Assembly (NCBI GenBank): GCA_004000515.1
Contig: CP034537.1
Location: forward strand, 4,416,001 to 4,480,000
Direction of reading: 5' to 3'
DNA from: Pseudomonas poae
GTDB lineage: Bacteria; Pseudomonadota; Gammaproteobacteria; Pseudomonadales; Pseudomonadaceae
DNA: 64,000 nucleotides
Part shown: positions 46,646-55,654 of the stretch, in pieces
Numbering within the stretch: the stretch's first letter is position 1
How the letters are laid out: every line of letters begins with the position of its first letter
The notes under the pieces: generated by a model
Seen by the model: the letters and a program-made list of their open reading frames with translations, nothing else
Told to the model about the DNA's origin: nothing
The model's database searches: none
Made by a program: the position numbers and the translations under genes

Positions 46646-46888
46646 TCAGCTGCCCGACTTTTCGGCTTGGGTTTGCTGTCTTTACCGTTGTCCGCTGGCT
46701 TGGGCGGCTGCTTGTCAGTGTCTTTGGGTTTCTTGTCGCTCTCGGACTGGCCGCTCGGGATAGTACCCGGCGGCAGCGCGTTGGCTGCTGGCGCGGTATC
46801 GTCGCCAAAGGCGGCGAGGGCAGGAACCGGTGAGCAGGGCGCACAGGCCGAGGATCAGCAAAATCCGTTGGGAACATTTGGTCTTCAT
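46646..46888 (-). CDS. Small secreted Lys/Pro-rich protein (frameshifted)
   Basis: About 80 residues in the corrected reading. MKTKCSQRILLILGLCALLT is a signal peptide, and the frame must shift by one base near 46828 to continue ALAAFGDDTAPAANALPPGT, then SESDKKPKDTDKQPPKPADN. The end is also uncertain: a missing A near 46665 gives KKSGS and a stop at 46646; without it the frame stops at 46618 inside the porin gene. Low-complexity, no recognised family. Confidence 0.5.
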
Positions 46889-46967
46889 GACGCAATCCCC
46901 TATCGCAGGGTTGTAACCTTCAACGGCTGCGAAGCCCGCAAACCTGCCAGGCTTCGCAGGGCCGGGA

Positions 46968-47442
46968 TCAAGCCGCCATAGGCTTGCTGGCTTGAGACTT
47001 TTTGTGGGCCGCTTTCATTGCTTCCATCTCTGCACCTAGCGCGTCGAGTGTGGCTTTGCCCAGCAGTTTTTTAGCCTGGGGAAACATTTCGGTTTCCTCT
47101 TCCTCGATGTGATGCTCCAGCAGTTCCTTGACCACTTTGACACGGCCAGAGAACTCCGTAGTGGAGGGTTCGGTTTGCTTCAGGTCAGGCAGCACCAGGG
47201 AGTCGACAGTGCGGTGCTCTTCCTTGGCCTCGTGGTACATGATGTCCTGCTCCTTGCCCCTGCTTTTCTGAAAGCGGGGTAAAGAATTCTTCTTCCAGTT
47301 TGGTGTGCAGGCTTATTTCTGCTTCCAATTTGGCCAACAATTCGGTGCGTTTTTTTACCCCGCGTTCGGTGGACTCACTCAGTTGAGTCAGCAGGGCTTT
47401 CACACGTTCATGGTCAGCTTTGAGCAGGTCAATGGCGTTCAT
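46968..47442 (-). CDS. Hemerythrin HHE-domain protein (2 frameshifts)
   Basis: About 158 residues after correction. MNAIDLLKADHERVKALLTQ holds the first His, ISLHTKLEEEFFYPAF the second (HxxxE), and EAKEEHRTVDSLVLPDL and LLEHHIEEEETEMFPQAKKL the rest, so the five-His, two-acid diiron site is complete. One base is lost at 47281-47283 and one at 47254-47255; restored, the middle reads YPAFRKAGAKEQDIMYHEAK. ATG 47442 has GAGGTGA ahead. Probable O2/NO or iron sensing. Confidence 0.86.
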
Positions 47443-47710
47443 GGGTATCACCTCATTCAGGGACGGTAGACGTGTCTAAAAGCACGCCTCTTAGGAGAGT
47501 GACTTGCATCAGGTGTACCAAGCTTGGCGAAAAAAGATTTGTTTTGTTATTCAACTAGATAGTCGATCCCTAACACCTCTGTTGTCGTGCAGGTTGCATG
47601 GTGGGTACTTTCCAGGCGTGCATTACGCCCAAGCGGTACGCCGCTGCACATTTTAATGAACCCTGGGCTTGAATGATTGACCTAAGGCTTAAGACCTCAG
47701 GAGGTGAATC

Positions 47711-47917
47711 ATGCAATTAGAATATGTCTGGATCGGTTTGGCAGTGATCCTGCTGCTGTTGGAACTGTGGGCCATTAACGTCGTGTTGCGTAGCACGGGT
47801 GGCTGGGAGACCAAGGGTTTATGGCTGGTGATTTTGATTTTCGTGCCCCTGTTCGGGTTGATCGCATGGGCAATGTTCGGGCCTAAGCGTGAAATGCCGG
47901 AACATCGTAGAAGCTGA
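47711..47917 (+). CDS. PLDc_N-type small membrane protein
   Basis: 68 residues. One membrane helix (YVWIGLAVILLLLELWAINV), then WETKGLWLVILIFVPLFGLI, a second, and the tail WAMFGPKREMPEHRRS. This matches the free-standing phospholipase-D N-terminal (PF13396-like) domain. A strong AGGAGG lies 6 bases ahead of the ATG. Function not established. A terminator follows. Confidence 0.85.
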   Translation: MQLEYVWIGLAVILLLLELWAINVVLRSTGGWETKGLWLVILIFVPLFGLIAWAMFGPKREMPEHRRS

Positions 47918-47934
47918 GGCAAAGACATAATAGA

Positions 47935-47960
47935 AAAGGCGCCCTGAGGGCGCCTTTTTT
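47935..47960. terminator. Rho-independent terminator
   Basis: AAGGCGCCCT-GA-GGGCGCCTTTTTT: a GC stem and T tract 18 bases beyond the PLDc_N gene stop. Its A-rich left flank also suits the convergent DJ-1 gene. Confidence 0.9.
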
Positions 47961-47973
47961 ATGCGGCAGTTGT

Positions 47974-48534
47974 TTAGCCTGCGAGGGCTTGCGCAATGGC
48001 CTCGCTGAACGCCGGTAAATCATCCGGAGTACGCGAGGTGATCAACGTCCAGCCATTGGCCGTGCATTGTTTGACCTCGGCATCCACCCAACCGGCCGCG
48101 CCAGCGTTTTCCAGGTCGATGCGCACGCTTTTGTAGGAGGTCAACGTCTTACCTTCGATCACGCCCGCATCGATCAGCGCCCACGGCCCGTGGCAGATCG
48201 CTGCAACGATTTTGCCCGCCTTGACGAAGTCGTTGATCAAGCGTTGCGCGTCGGGGTCCTGGCGCAGGGTATCGGCATTGACCGTCCCTCCAGGGATGAC
48301 CAGCGCGTCAAAGTCGCTGCCCACGGAGTCTGACAATTTCACATCGGACTCGACGGCTTTGTCCTTTTCAGTGTCGCCGACGAAGGTCTGTGTTGTGCCA
48401 CCTTTGATGGAAGCATGGGTGACGGTCGCGCCGTAGCTGCGCAACGCTTGCAGGGGCTGGAGCAGTTCGTCGCGCTCGATGCCGGAGTTGGAGGTGATGA
48501 ACAGAACGTTCTTGCCGTTGAGTTGCGCACTCAT
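47974..48534 (-). CDS. DJ-1/PfpI-family (YhbO-like) protein
   Basis: 186 residues, intact. Nucleophile elbow KIVAAICHGPWALIDAGVIE (Cys-His-Gly), with the upstream Glu in NSGIERDELLQPL. DALVIPGGTVNADTLRQDPD and VDAEVKQCTANGWTLITSRT follow. The family repairs glycated or carbonylated proteins or acts in stress resistance. Cytoplasmic. It is convergent with the PLDc_N gene. Confidence 0.9.
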   Translation of the reverse strand: MSAQLNGKNVLFITSNSGIERDELLQPLQALRSYGATVTHASIKGGTTQTFVGDTEKDKAVESDVKLSDSVGSDFDALVIPGGTVNADTLRQDPDAQRLINDFVKAGKIVAAICHGPWALIDAGVIEGKTLTSYKSVRIDLENAGAAGWVDAEVKQCTANGWTLITSRTPDDLPAFSEAIAQALAG

Positions 48535-48819
48535 GATCGAGTTTCTCCTGTAATCAAAGAGGGATTAACGGTCGTGTTTGGCTTGCAGTTAGTTGGTCAT
48601 TTTCAGGTGGCTTTCAAGCGCGGGCAGAGTCTTGGTGGCGTTGGCGATTCGCCGTTACCTGAGTGTTGAGCCGGCTGTGATCCGAAAGGTTTAATTTAAT
48701 TTGCGCTTTTTTCGTCAGTGGCCCTGCGCCGCACATTCCTTGAACTATCGATACCCGGCGACCTCTGCTGCTCAAGTGGCCGTTGGTTTTCAGCGGCCCT
48801 CAACTGCCTGGAGAAACCT

Positions 48820-49044
48820 ATGTCCGATCACAAGACCGCCGATAAAACCCCCGATCCCATTAGCTCCGAACAGGCTCAGAAAGGCGCTGACAGAGCAGCC
48901 AAGGGCGAAACGCTGGAGCGTGCGAATCCAAAGACCGGAACCGTCGACAAGGTCATCACTCCCACATCGGTCAAGGAGGTTGAGCGCCAGACGGATGCGA
49001 TCAACGAGCAGGCAGCCAAGGCCGAGCGCAAGTTGGGCCACTGA
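48820..49044 (+). CDS. Small charged hypothetical protein
   Basis: 74 residues, intact, hydrophilic and lysine/glutamate rich (PISSEQAQKGADRAAKGETL; VEVERQTDAINEQAAK-like helix). No recognised family. It lies 2 bases ahead of the HhH gene and is probably cotranscribed with it. GGAGA lies 6-10 bases ahead of the ATG. Confidence 0.72.
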   Translation: MSDHKTADKTPDPISSEQAQKGADRAAKGETLERANPKTGTVDKVITPTSVKEVERQTDAINEQAAKAERKLGH

Positions 49045-49046
49045 AG

Positions 49047-49478
49047 ATGGCAAGGTCGATTACGGCATCTGAATTAGGCATCGAACTCAAGCCTTTGGAT
49101 GACAGCAGTCTGTTCAAGTGGTTTATCGCCAGCTTCCTGATGGGCAAGCGTATTCAGGCGCCCATCGCGGCGCAGGCGTACCGGGAGATTGTCGAAGAGC
49201 AGGGCCGTGACACGCCGCGCAAGTTGCAACATTGCACGTCCCGGGAGCTGGTCTCGATGTTGGGGCGTGCGCATTACGTGCGCTACGACGAAAGCACTGC
49301 ACAACGTCTGCTTGACCTTAGCGCCAAGCTCAATGCCGAATATGAGGGCAAGATCACTCACATACGCAGTATCAGCGAAGATCGCCAAGCATTCGAAAAA
49401 CGCCTGGGCGAATTTGATGGCGTGGGCCCCAAGACCATCGAGATTTTCATGCGCGATGCCGCCAAGGTGCTGTTTTGA
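49047..49478 (+). CDS. HhH-GPD-like DNA repair/methylase-annotated protein
   Basis: 143 residues, intact. All-helical, ending in a helix-hairpin-helix (FDGVGPKTIEIFMRDAAKV). The N-terminal helices (SLFKWFIASFLMGKRIQAPI) match the endonuclease III superfamily core, but the C-terminal iron-sulphur or catalytic parts are absent at this length. DNA-binding role likely, enzyme activity uncertain. The DUF72 start overlaps its stop (TTGA). Confidence 0.8.
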   Translation: MARSITASELGIELKPLDDSSLFKWFIASFLMGKRIQAPIAAQAYREIVEEQGRDTPRKLQHCTSRELVSMLGRAHYVRYDESTAQRLLDLSAKLNAEYEGKITHIRSISEDRQAFEKRLGEFDGVGPKTIEIFMRDAAKVLF

Positions 49479-50212
49479 CGACACCTCTTTACGTGGGGTG
49501 CGCAGGCTGGAGTTTGCCTAGTGAACATTGGCCCGCTTTTGCGCGCGAGGGTACGCACTTGCAGCGCTATGCAACGCGGTTAAGGGCTGTGGAAATCAAC
49601 AGTTCGTTTTATCGCCCACACTTGGCGAAGACTTACCAACGCTGGAAATGTAGCGTGCCACCGGGCTTTCGTTTTTCGGTCAAAGTGCCCAAGCGCATCA
49701 CGCATGAGCTGCGTTTGCAGCACTGCGAGACGGCGCTGGACGAGTTTCTCGAGCAATGCTCGCACCTGGGTGAAACCCTGGGCTGCCTACTGGTGCAATT
49801 GCCTCCTTCGTTGAGTTATGAACGCTCTGTCGCCTCAAGTTTTTTTAGCGCATTACGCCAGCGCTTTGGCGGGGCGGTGGTGCTGGAACCTCGTCACCCC
49901 ACCTGGCTTGCCGCCCAGGTGCTTTTGCAGGATCTACACATTGGCCGTGTGGCCGCCGACCCGCCGGCCATTGACACCGGTGAAGCGCCTGGCGGTTGGC
50001 AAGGCGTGCATTATTGGCGCCTGCATGGCTCACCCCGTATCTATCACAGCGCCTATGGTCCGGAGCGGGTGCAGGCGTATGCGCGGTTATTGAGTCGGTC
50101 GGTGGAAGAGGGTATTCCCACCTGGTGCATCTTCGACAACACCGCCAGCGGCCATGCCGTCGCCGACGCATTGCATTTACTCGACCTCCACCCGCATCAC
50201 CTCCACACCTAA
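49475..50212 (+). CDS. DUF72-domain protein
   Basis: 245 residues, intact TIM-barrel-like DUF72. Landmarks: LYVGCAGWSLPSEHWPAFA, EINSSFYRPHLAKTYQRW, FSVKVPKRITH, VVLEPRHPTW and the late WCIFDNTASGHAVADAL. The TTG start overlaps the HhH stop by four bases. No biochemical function is established for the family. Its 3' end overlaps the convergent DeoR gene by 36 bases. Confidence 0.88.
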   Translation: MTTPLYVGCAGWSLPSEHWPAFAREGTHLQRYATRLRAVEINSSFYRPHLAKTYQRWKCSVPPGFRFSVKVPKRITHELRLQHCETALDEFLEQCSHLGETLGCLLVQLPPSLSYERSVASSFFSALRQRFGGAVVLEPRHPTWLAAQVLLQDLHIGRVAADPPAIDTGEAPGGWQGVHYWRLHGSPRIYHSAYGPERVQAYARLLSRSVEEGIPTWCIFDNTASGHAVADALHLLDLHPHHLHT

Positions 50213-50962
50213 CTGCTCATACGCCTCCACACTCGGCACATGCCACTCGGTAATCAGGGTGTGGATACGATTGCACGGCGCCACCACAAACGGCTCTACC
50301 GCGCCGAGCTTGTCGGCCATGGTCACGGCGACGACATGGGAGGCACTGTCGAGCAACGCTTGCTTGACCGCCACTTCATCGAAATGCAGCGAACTGATGC
50401 CCACTTGTGGATGCAGCGCGCACACGCCTGTGAACAGTAAGTCGGCCTTGATGCTCTGGATCAGTCGCACCGTTTCCTGGCCGCTGGTAGACAGCGTTGC
50501 CGGGTTGAGTTGGCCGCCGGCGAGGATCACTTTCACGTCTGGATGGTCGGCCAGGGCGATGGCGATCATCGGCGACGGCGTGACCACGGTGAGGCGTATC
50601 GAGCGCGGCAATGACTGTGCGATCTGCAGGGTGGTGGAGCCGGAATCGAACAGCACGATTTGCCCATCTTCCACACGCTCTGCGGCCAGTCGGGCGAGGT
50701 GTCGCTTGGCGTCGTTGGTCTCGCCGACTCGGGTGAAGAAGTCCTTGCCGGTGTCCTTCGGACGGGGCAGCGCACCGCCGTGCACGCGTTGCAACAGGCC
50801 GGCGGCGGCGAGCTCGCCGAGGTCCCGGCGGATGGTGTCCTGGGACACGGCAAAGTGCTCCACCAGATCCGAGGCGGTGACTTTGCCGTCGCGCTCCAGC
50901 AGCAATAAAATCTTCTGTTTGCGCAAGGAAGGCAGGTCGATGGCTTGATGGGCGTTGTGCAT
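50177..50962 (-). CDS. DeoR/GlpR-family transcriptional regulator
   Basis: 261 residues, intact. Winged helix: RKQKILLLLERDGKVTASDL, then VEHFAVSQDTIRRDLGELAA and VHGGALPRP. The C-terminal sugar-phosphate sensor domain has IVLFDSGSTTLQIAQSL and ADLLFTGVCALHPQVGISSL. It is divergent from the lactate-dehydrogenase-type gene, 121 bases away, and may control it. Confidence 0.92.
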   Translation of the reverse strand: MHNAHQAIDLPSLRKQKILLLLERDGKVTASDLVEHFAVSQDTIRRDLGELAAAGLLQRVHGGALPRPKDTGKDFFTRVGETNDAKRHLARLAAERVEDGQIVLFDSGSTTLQIAQSLPRSIRLTVVTPSPMIAIALADHPDVKVILAGGQLNPATLSTSGQETVRLIQSIKADLLFTGVCALHPQVGISSLHFDEVAVKQALLDSASHVVAVTMADKLGAVEPFVVAPCNRIHTLITEWHVPSVEAYEQLGVEVMRVEVE

Positions 50963-51083
50963 GGTTGTGCGTCTTTTTGCGGGTTTATGCGAGATTAGAC
51001 CCGCACTGATTTAAACGCAATGGCTGGTTGTGCAGCCGATGGACGGTTACTCTCAGGGCTCAGTTCAGGGAGAGGTGACCTAG

Positions 51084-52244
51084 ATGCCGTTGATCACAAC
51101 CATCGAAGATTTACGCAAGCTGGCGCAAAAGCGTGTCCCACGGATGTTCTACGACTACGCCGACTCCGGCTCCTGGACTGAGAGTACGTACCGGGCGAAT
51201 GAAAGCGATTTTGCCTCGATCAAATTCCGCCAGCGGGTGGCACGCAACATTGATCAGCGATCGATCCGCGCCAGCATGATCGGCCAGGACATGGCGATGC
51301 CGGTCGCCTTGGCCCCCACCGGTTTGGCCGGTATGCAACACGCCGATGGCGAGATTCTCACCGCCCGAGCCGCCGCTGCGTTTGGCTTGCGCTACACCTT
51401 GTCGACCATGAGCATCTGCTCGTTGGAAGACATTGCCGAACAGGTTGGCCAGCCATTCTGGTTTCAGTTGTACGTGATGCGCGACCGCGCATTTATCGAG
51501 CAACTGATCGAGCGGGCCAAGGCCGCCGGTGTGGATGCGCTGGTGTTGACCCTCGACTTGCAGATTCTCGGCCAACGCCACAAAGACCTGATCAACGGCC
51601 TGTCTGCGCCGCCCAAACTGACCTTGCCGAATATGCTCAACATGGCGACCAAACCGCGCTGGGTGATGGGCATGCTCGGTACCAAGCGGCGCGGCTTCGG
51701 CAATATCGTCGGGCATGTGAAGGGCGTTGCGGACATGAGTTCGCTGTCGTCGTGGACTGCCCAGCAATTCGACCCGAGCCTGAGTTGGGACGATGTGGAA
51801 TGGATCAAGAAATGCTGGGGCGGCAAGCTGATCATCAAGGGCATTCTCGATGTAGAGGACGCTCGCTTGGCGGCGAACGCCGGTGCCGATGCGCTGGTGG
51901 TGAGCAACCACGGTGGTCGTCAGTTGGATGGCGCACCGTCAAGCATCAGCCAATTGCCGGCGATTGTTGACGCGGTGAGCGAGCGCATCGAGGTGTGGCT
52001 CGATGGCGGCATCCGCTCCGGCCAGGATGTGCTCAAGGCGATGGCGCTGGGTGCCAAAGGCACCATGATCGGTCGTCCGCATTTGTATGGTTTGGGTGCG
52101 TTGGGCGAGGCGGGGGTGACCAAGGCGCTGGAGATTATTGCGCGGGAATTGGACGTGTCGATGGCGCTGTGTGGGTATAACGATATACGCGATGTGAATC
52201 GCGAGATTTTGTTGCCCGGTACATTTCCCGAAAGCATTAACTGA
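51084..52244 (+). CDS. lldD: FMN-dependent alpha-hydroxy-acid dehydrogenase (LldD type)
   Basis: 386 residues, intact. FMN/active-site segments: RMFYDYADSGSWTESTYRAN, MPVALAPTGLAGMQHADGEI, FQLYVMRDR, LVVSNHGGRQLDGAPSSISQ (catalytic His) and LDGGIRSGQDVLKAMALGAK. The family oxidises L-lactate, L-mandelate or related 2-hydroxy acids at the inner membrane or in the cytoplasm. No LldP permease or LldR is adjacent, so lactate itself is not assured; the divergent gene is a DeoR-type sugar regulator. Confidence 0.88.
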   Translation: MPLITTIEDLRKLAQKRVPRMFYDYADSGSWTESTYRANESDFASIKFRQRVARNIDQRSIRASMIGQDMAMPVALAPTGLAGMQHADGEILTARAAAAFGLRYTLSTMSICSLEDIAEQVGQPFWFQLYVMRDRAFIEQLIERAKAAGVDALVLTLDLQILGQRHKDLINGLSAPPKLTLPNMLNMATKPRWVMGMLGTKRRGFGNIVGHVKGVADMSSLSSWTAQQFDPSLSWDDVEWIKKCWGGKLIIKGILDVEDARLAANAGADALVVSNHGGRQLDGAPSSISQLPAIVDAVSERIEVWLDGGIRSGQDVLKAMALGAKGTMIGRPHLYGLGALGEAGVTKALEIIARELDVSMALCGYNDIRDVNREILLPGTFPESIN

Positions 52245-52271
52245 GCAAAAAAATCGTAAAAAATTAAAAGA

Positions 52272-52308
52272 GTTGTCCACGAAAACCGTGGGTATCTCTG
52301 TGGATAAC
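52272..52308. other. Inverted pair of DnaA-box-like 9-mers
   Basis: GTTGTCCAC at 52272-52280 and GTGGATAAC at 52300-52308 face each other; the second contains a perfect DnaA box (TGTGGATAA). They lie in an AT-rich 190-base gap between convergent genes. An isolated pair is not enough for an origin; it may titrate or bind DnaA, or be chance. Confidence 0.3.
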
Positions 52309-52436
52309 TTTGCGAGGCCCCGGCAGGTATGGCGATTTAACCAAAGGTTAATATTTGATCAACTGCCGGCGCGGGCCAGTATGGGCAGGGTTTGCGCTTG
52401 ACACGCAAGCGCGAACCCAGTGCCGAAAAAGCGTTT

Positions 52437-53362
52437 TTACGAGTCGCCGCTGCGACCTGTGGAGTGCGTCACAACCTGGGCTGGCATCTTCGCTTGCATC
52501 AGCTTGTCCAGCGCCTGGCCATAACTGCGACCTGCCAGGCTCATGCTGTTGTTGTGGCTGGCACCGGGCACCAGTAGCAGCCGCTTGGGCTCCTGCGCGG
52601 CGTCGAATAATTGCTCGCTGAAACGTGGCGGCACGTAGCGGTCATCCAGGCCATGCACCACCAGCAGTGGCATATGGATATCGGCAATCTTGTCGATGGA
52701 ATCGAACTTTGCGACAGCAACCAGCGCACCGGCAATGAGGTATTCGCCACCGCCGTGGCCACATCCGCCAGCGAGGTAAAGGTGGACTCGATCACCAGAC
52801 CCCGTACCGGCAGCGGCACCTGTTTGCCCAATTCTGCGGCCAGGTCGATGGCCACCGCGCCGCCCAGGGAATGCCCGTAGATCAGGCGTTTGCTCGGGTC
52901 TGGTTGCAGCACCTGGAAGCGCTCCCAGGCGATGCGCGCGTCTTCGTACACGGTGGTTTCCGATGGCAACTCACCGTGGCTCTGGCCAAAGCCGCGATAG
53001 TCGATGGCCAGCACCGAATAACCCAGCGCGTGCAATTGCTCGATGCGAAACAGCTGCCCGGTCAGGTTCCAGCGCACGCCATGCAGATAGAGGATCGCCG
53101 GCGCGTCTTTCTTCTCTGCCGGGTACCACCAACCATGAATGTTCTGCCCCGATTTGAAGCTGGCAGGCTTGAGTTCGAATTCCTGCACCGCCTTGGGCAA
53201 GCCGGTGTACCAACCGGCAGTGCCGGGTTCGATGCGAAACACCAACTCGCGCTCTTTGTGTTGCAGCACGGCACACCCCACCGGCAGGCCGACGATCAAC
53301 AGCGCCATGCACAACAGGGGAAACCAGCGCAGGCTCAGGCGTGACAGAAAACGTGAAGACAT
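52437..53362 (-). CDS. Membrane-anchored alpha/beta hydrolase (frameshifted)
   Basis: About 308 residues after correction. The N-terminal segment LCMALLIVGLPVGCAVLQHK has a lipobox-like LPVGC. YLHGVRWNLTGQLF, IDYRGFGQSHGELPSETTVY, the nucleophile in YGHSLGGAVAIDLA, the Asp in VHGLDDRYVPP and the His in PGASHNNSM complete the triad. A base is lost in T3 52708-52710; restored, it reads LLSQKFDSIDKIADIHMPLL. Envelope esterase or lipase of unknown substrate. Confidence 0.87.
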
Positions 53363-53524
53363 GAAGGTTCCAGGGCAAAGGTGAAGCAGGGTTTTTAACA
53401 GATGGCCCCTGCAGGCAGGTATTAATCCGACAGCCGTAAACGGGGATTGCTTGCAAAGTGTTACAGCATTGAACATTGCGTGCAGGGATTGTTAGGGTGG
53501 TCGGCCAAACAGGAGGGCAAGCAC

Positions 53525-54383
53525 ATGGACTTCACAGGCAGGACAGCCATCGTTACCGGCGGTGCACGTGGATTGGGGCTCAGCTACGCGCGGGCATTGG
53601 CCCAGGGCGGAGCACGGGTGGTGATCAGTGATATCGGCGCCGATAAGGTCGGATCCGGCACCGATGCGACGGTAGCGCAAGCGGCGGCTGAAGCACTGCA
53701 GGCCGAGGGGCTGACAGTGATCGGCCACGCTGGCGACCTGTCCACGGAGGACGGTTGCCGGCAACTGATCCACACGACAATCGAAGCCTTTGGCCAACTC
53801 GACATCCTGATCCACAACGCCGGCTGGGTGGGTTACCAGAACATCGAAGACCTCGACGTAGCGTTCCTGCAACGCGCGATGGACATCAACCTCTATGCAC
53901 CCTTGTGGCTGTGCAAGCACGCCTGGCCACACCTGCTGCAATCCCGCGCGCCCCGCATCATCCTCACCACCTCCGACCGCGCCATGTACGCGCAGTACGA
54001 GCAGACCGGCCTGGTGGCCTACAGCGCCGGCAAGATGGCGCAACTGGGGATCATGAATGCGCTCGGCCATGAAGGCGCGCAGGCGGGAATTCGGGTCAAC
54101 GCGATCTCGCCCGTGGCCAAGACACGCATGTGGGGAGTGACCGAGGAGCCGGACGAACTAAAACCCGAGTGGGTGACGCCAGGTGTGCTGTTTCTCGCAT
54201 CGCAGCATTGCGAGGACACGGGTTATATCCTGCGGGCCAGCAACGGCCAATTCACCGCCACGCGCTTTACCGAAAAACCCCGGTGTGGATTACCCGCGCG
54301 ACCTTGCACGGATCAAAGCAGGCACCGCAGAAGCCGTCGCTGCCGCCTGGGACCGCATCAAACAAGCACTCCCCCTTACTTGA
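53525..54383 (+). CDS. Short-chain dehydrogenase/reductase (frameshifted)
   Basis: About 285 residues after correction. [20 protein letters not shown] (NAD(P) motif), [17 protein letters not shown] (NAG), the Ser at [20 protein letters not shown] and [10 protein letters not shown] (catalytic YxxxK). The C4 run 54278-54281 has one base too many; corrected, the C-terminus is [20 protein letters not shown], ending KQALPLT. Uncorrected, the frame runs on into the nudix gene and mimics a fusion. Substrate unknown. Confidence 0.88.
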
Positions 54384-54394
54384 GAAAACCAACG

Positions 54395-54982
54395 ATGGAC
54401 CACAGCCCCGTGCGCATCACCGCCGAAGAAACCCTCTCGGACAATTGGTACCTGCTGAAAAAATACAGCTTCGACCTGCGCCGCCGCGACGGCAGTTGGC
54501 AAACCCAGACCCGCGAGGTGTACGACCGCGGCAATGGCGCGACCATCCTGCTGTACAACCGCGAACAACGCACGGTGCTGCTGATTCGGCAGTTCCGCAT
54601 GCCCACGTTCGTCAATGACTACCCCGGTTACCTGATCGAAGCCGCTGCGGGATTGCTGGACAACGCCAGCCCCGAAGAGCGCATTCGCCTGGAGGCGGAA
54701 GAAGAGACGGGTTACCGCGTGGGGCACGTGGAGAAAGTCTATTCGGCGTTCATGAGCCCGGGTTCAGTGACGGAGCGGATTCACTTTTTCATGGGTGAGT
54801 ATCAGCCGGGAGATCGCGTTGGCAGCGGTGGTGGCCTGGAAGAAGAGGGTGAAGACATTGAAGTGCTGGAGCTGGGTTTTGAACAGGCGCTGGCGATGGT
54901 GCAGAGCGGTGAGATTGTGGATGGCAAGACGATTATGTTGTTGCAGCACCTAGAGCTACGGATGTTGAAGGAAGGCTGGTAG
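54395..54982 (+). CDS. nudK: GDP-mannose-type nudix pyrophosphatase
   Basis: 195 residues, intact. [20 protein letters not shown] and [18 protein letters not shown] match NudK closely; the nudix box is [20 protein letters not shown], followed by [20 protein letters not shown]. Hydrolyses GDP-mannose or related nucleotide sugars. The start at 54395 follows the corrected SDR stop by 11 bases. A long inverted repeat begins at its stop. Confidence 0.92.
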   Translation: MDHSPVRITAEETLSDNWYLLKKYSFDLRRRDGSWQTQTREVYDRGNGATILLYNREQRTVLLIRQFRMPTFVNDYPGYLIEAAAGLLDNASPEERIRLEAEEETGYRVGHVEKVYSAFMSPGSVTERIHFFMGEYQPGDRVGSGGGLEEEGEDIEVLELGFEQALAMVQSGEIVDGKTIMLLQHLELRMLKEGW

Positions 54983-55110
54983 TGAGCGGGCTTGCCCCGC
55001 GCTGAGCTGCGGAGCAGCCCCAAAACCGACGACGCCGATCTATCTGAAGAAAAGCATCGTCTGGATTGGGGCTGCTTCGCGGCCCAGCGCGAGCAAGCTC
55101 ACTCACTACA
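54980..55110. repeat. GTGAGCGGGCTTG-type inverted repeat
   Basis: Arms TAGTGAGCGGGCTTGCCCCG and a degraded complement (AGCAAGCTCACTCACTA), with inner GCTGCGGAGCAGCCCC pairing. Third copy of the family at 30611 and 41402. It marks the border between the conserved backbone and the Rhs toxin locus. Confidence 0.82.
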
Positions 55111-55145
55111 GGTTTGGGTTGCCTTATTTGGTAAATACAGTGAAT

Positions 55146-55532
55146 TCAAGCGTGAACAGATTTAGCCCAAGTCTGGCAAAAGTCATGTTGCTCTTGTATG
55201 TCGTTGGTTAGATCGTTTTCTTCATATGTAAAAATGTGCACCAGCTCACCTTCTGGTTGCCCAATGGTCATCTCGTATGCAACTAGCCCATTTGACATGT
55301 GTGAAGACATTCCTGAGGTATGAACGTTGATTTTTGCGCCTTTGCATAAAAAAACTATATCGCTCAAGTCGGCCCTTAATAAACCAAAGCTTTCGTACAG
55401 GTCGAGCGCAGTATAAGTTTTCCGCATTCCATCGTTAAATAGAATATGAAGCGACGGCTTACCTGCCTCATATTCGATTAATGCGGTTTCACGCACGCCG
55501 TTTTTTATGATGGTTATTTCACGTGATTTCAT
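55146..55532 (-). CDS. Rhs-associated immunity protein, copy 2
   Basis: 128 residues, intact and AT-rich. Its central segment IVFLCKGAKINVHTSGMSSH matches ITFLCKGAKINVKPSRMASQ in the gene at 56553, and the tail EENDLTNDIQEQHDFCQTWA matches EEDNLTSDPQEQINFFKKWL. The two are paralogues. Its ATG overlaps the stop of an orphan toxin-tip remnant (ATGA), just as the other copy follows the intact tip. A cytoplasmic antitoxin role is inferred from position; the fold is not recognised. Confidence 0.75.
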   Translation of the reverse strand: MKSREITIIKNGVRETALIEYEAGKPSLHILFNDGMRKTYTALDLYESFGLLRADLSDIVFLCKGAKINVHTSGMSSHMSNGLVAYEMTIGQPEGELVHIFTYEENDLTNDIQEQHDFCQTWAKSVHA

Positions 55533-55648
55533 GGGTATTCCCGATTGGGGTTCAATATCGTGTATCCCTTATATGTGCCATCTTCATTGACTGGCGAGGC
55601 ACCCAAAATATGTTTGGAGTCTATACGGCCTGGAATCGCGACTTCTAA
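55529..55648 (-). pseudogene. Orphan Rhs toxin-tip remnant (ADP-ribosyltransferase end)
   Basis: The reverse strand reads EVAIPGRIDSKHILGASPVN, then EDGTYKGYTILNPNREYP, and stops at the immunity gene. It is parallel to EFAIHNTINPEDILGATPVK and the rest of the intact tip. Only the last ~40 residues, including the catalytic-Glu region, survive. Homology breaks at about 55648 against a lipase fragment on the other strand. No start codon. It is either debris of a displaced tip or an orphan cassette. Confidence 0.75.
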
Positions 55649-55654
55649 ACCTCA

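Noticed and set aside
53525..54982. A natural SDR-nudix fusion protein
   Set aside because: The fused frame depends on one extra C at 54278-54281. Without it the SDR ends normally with its conserved tail 11 bases before nudK.
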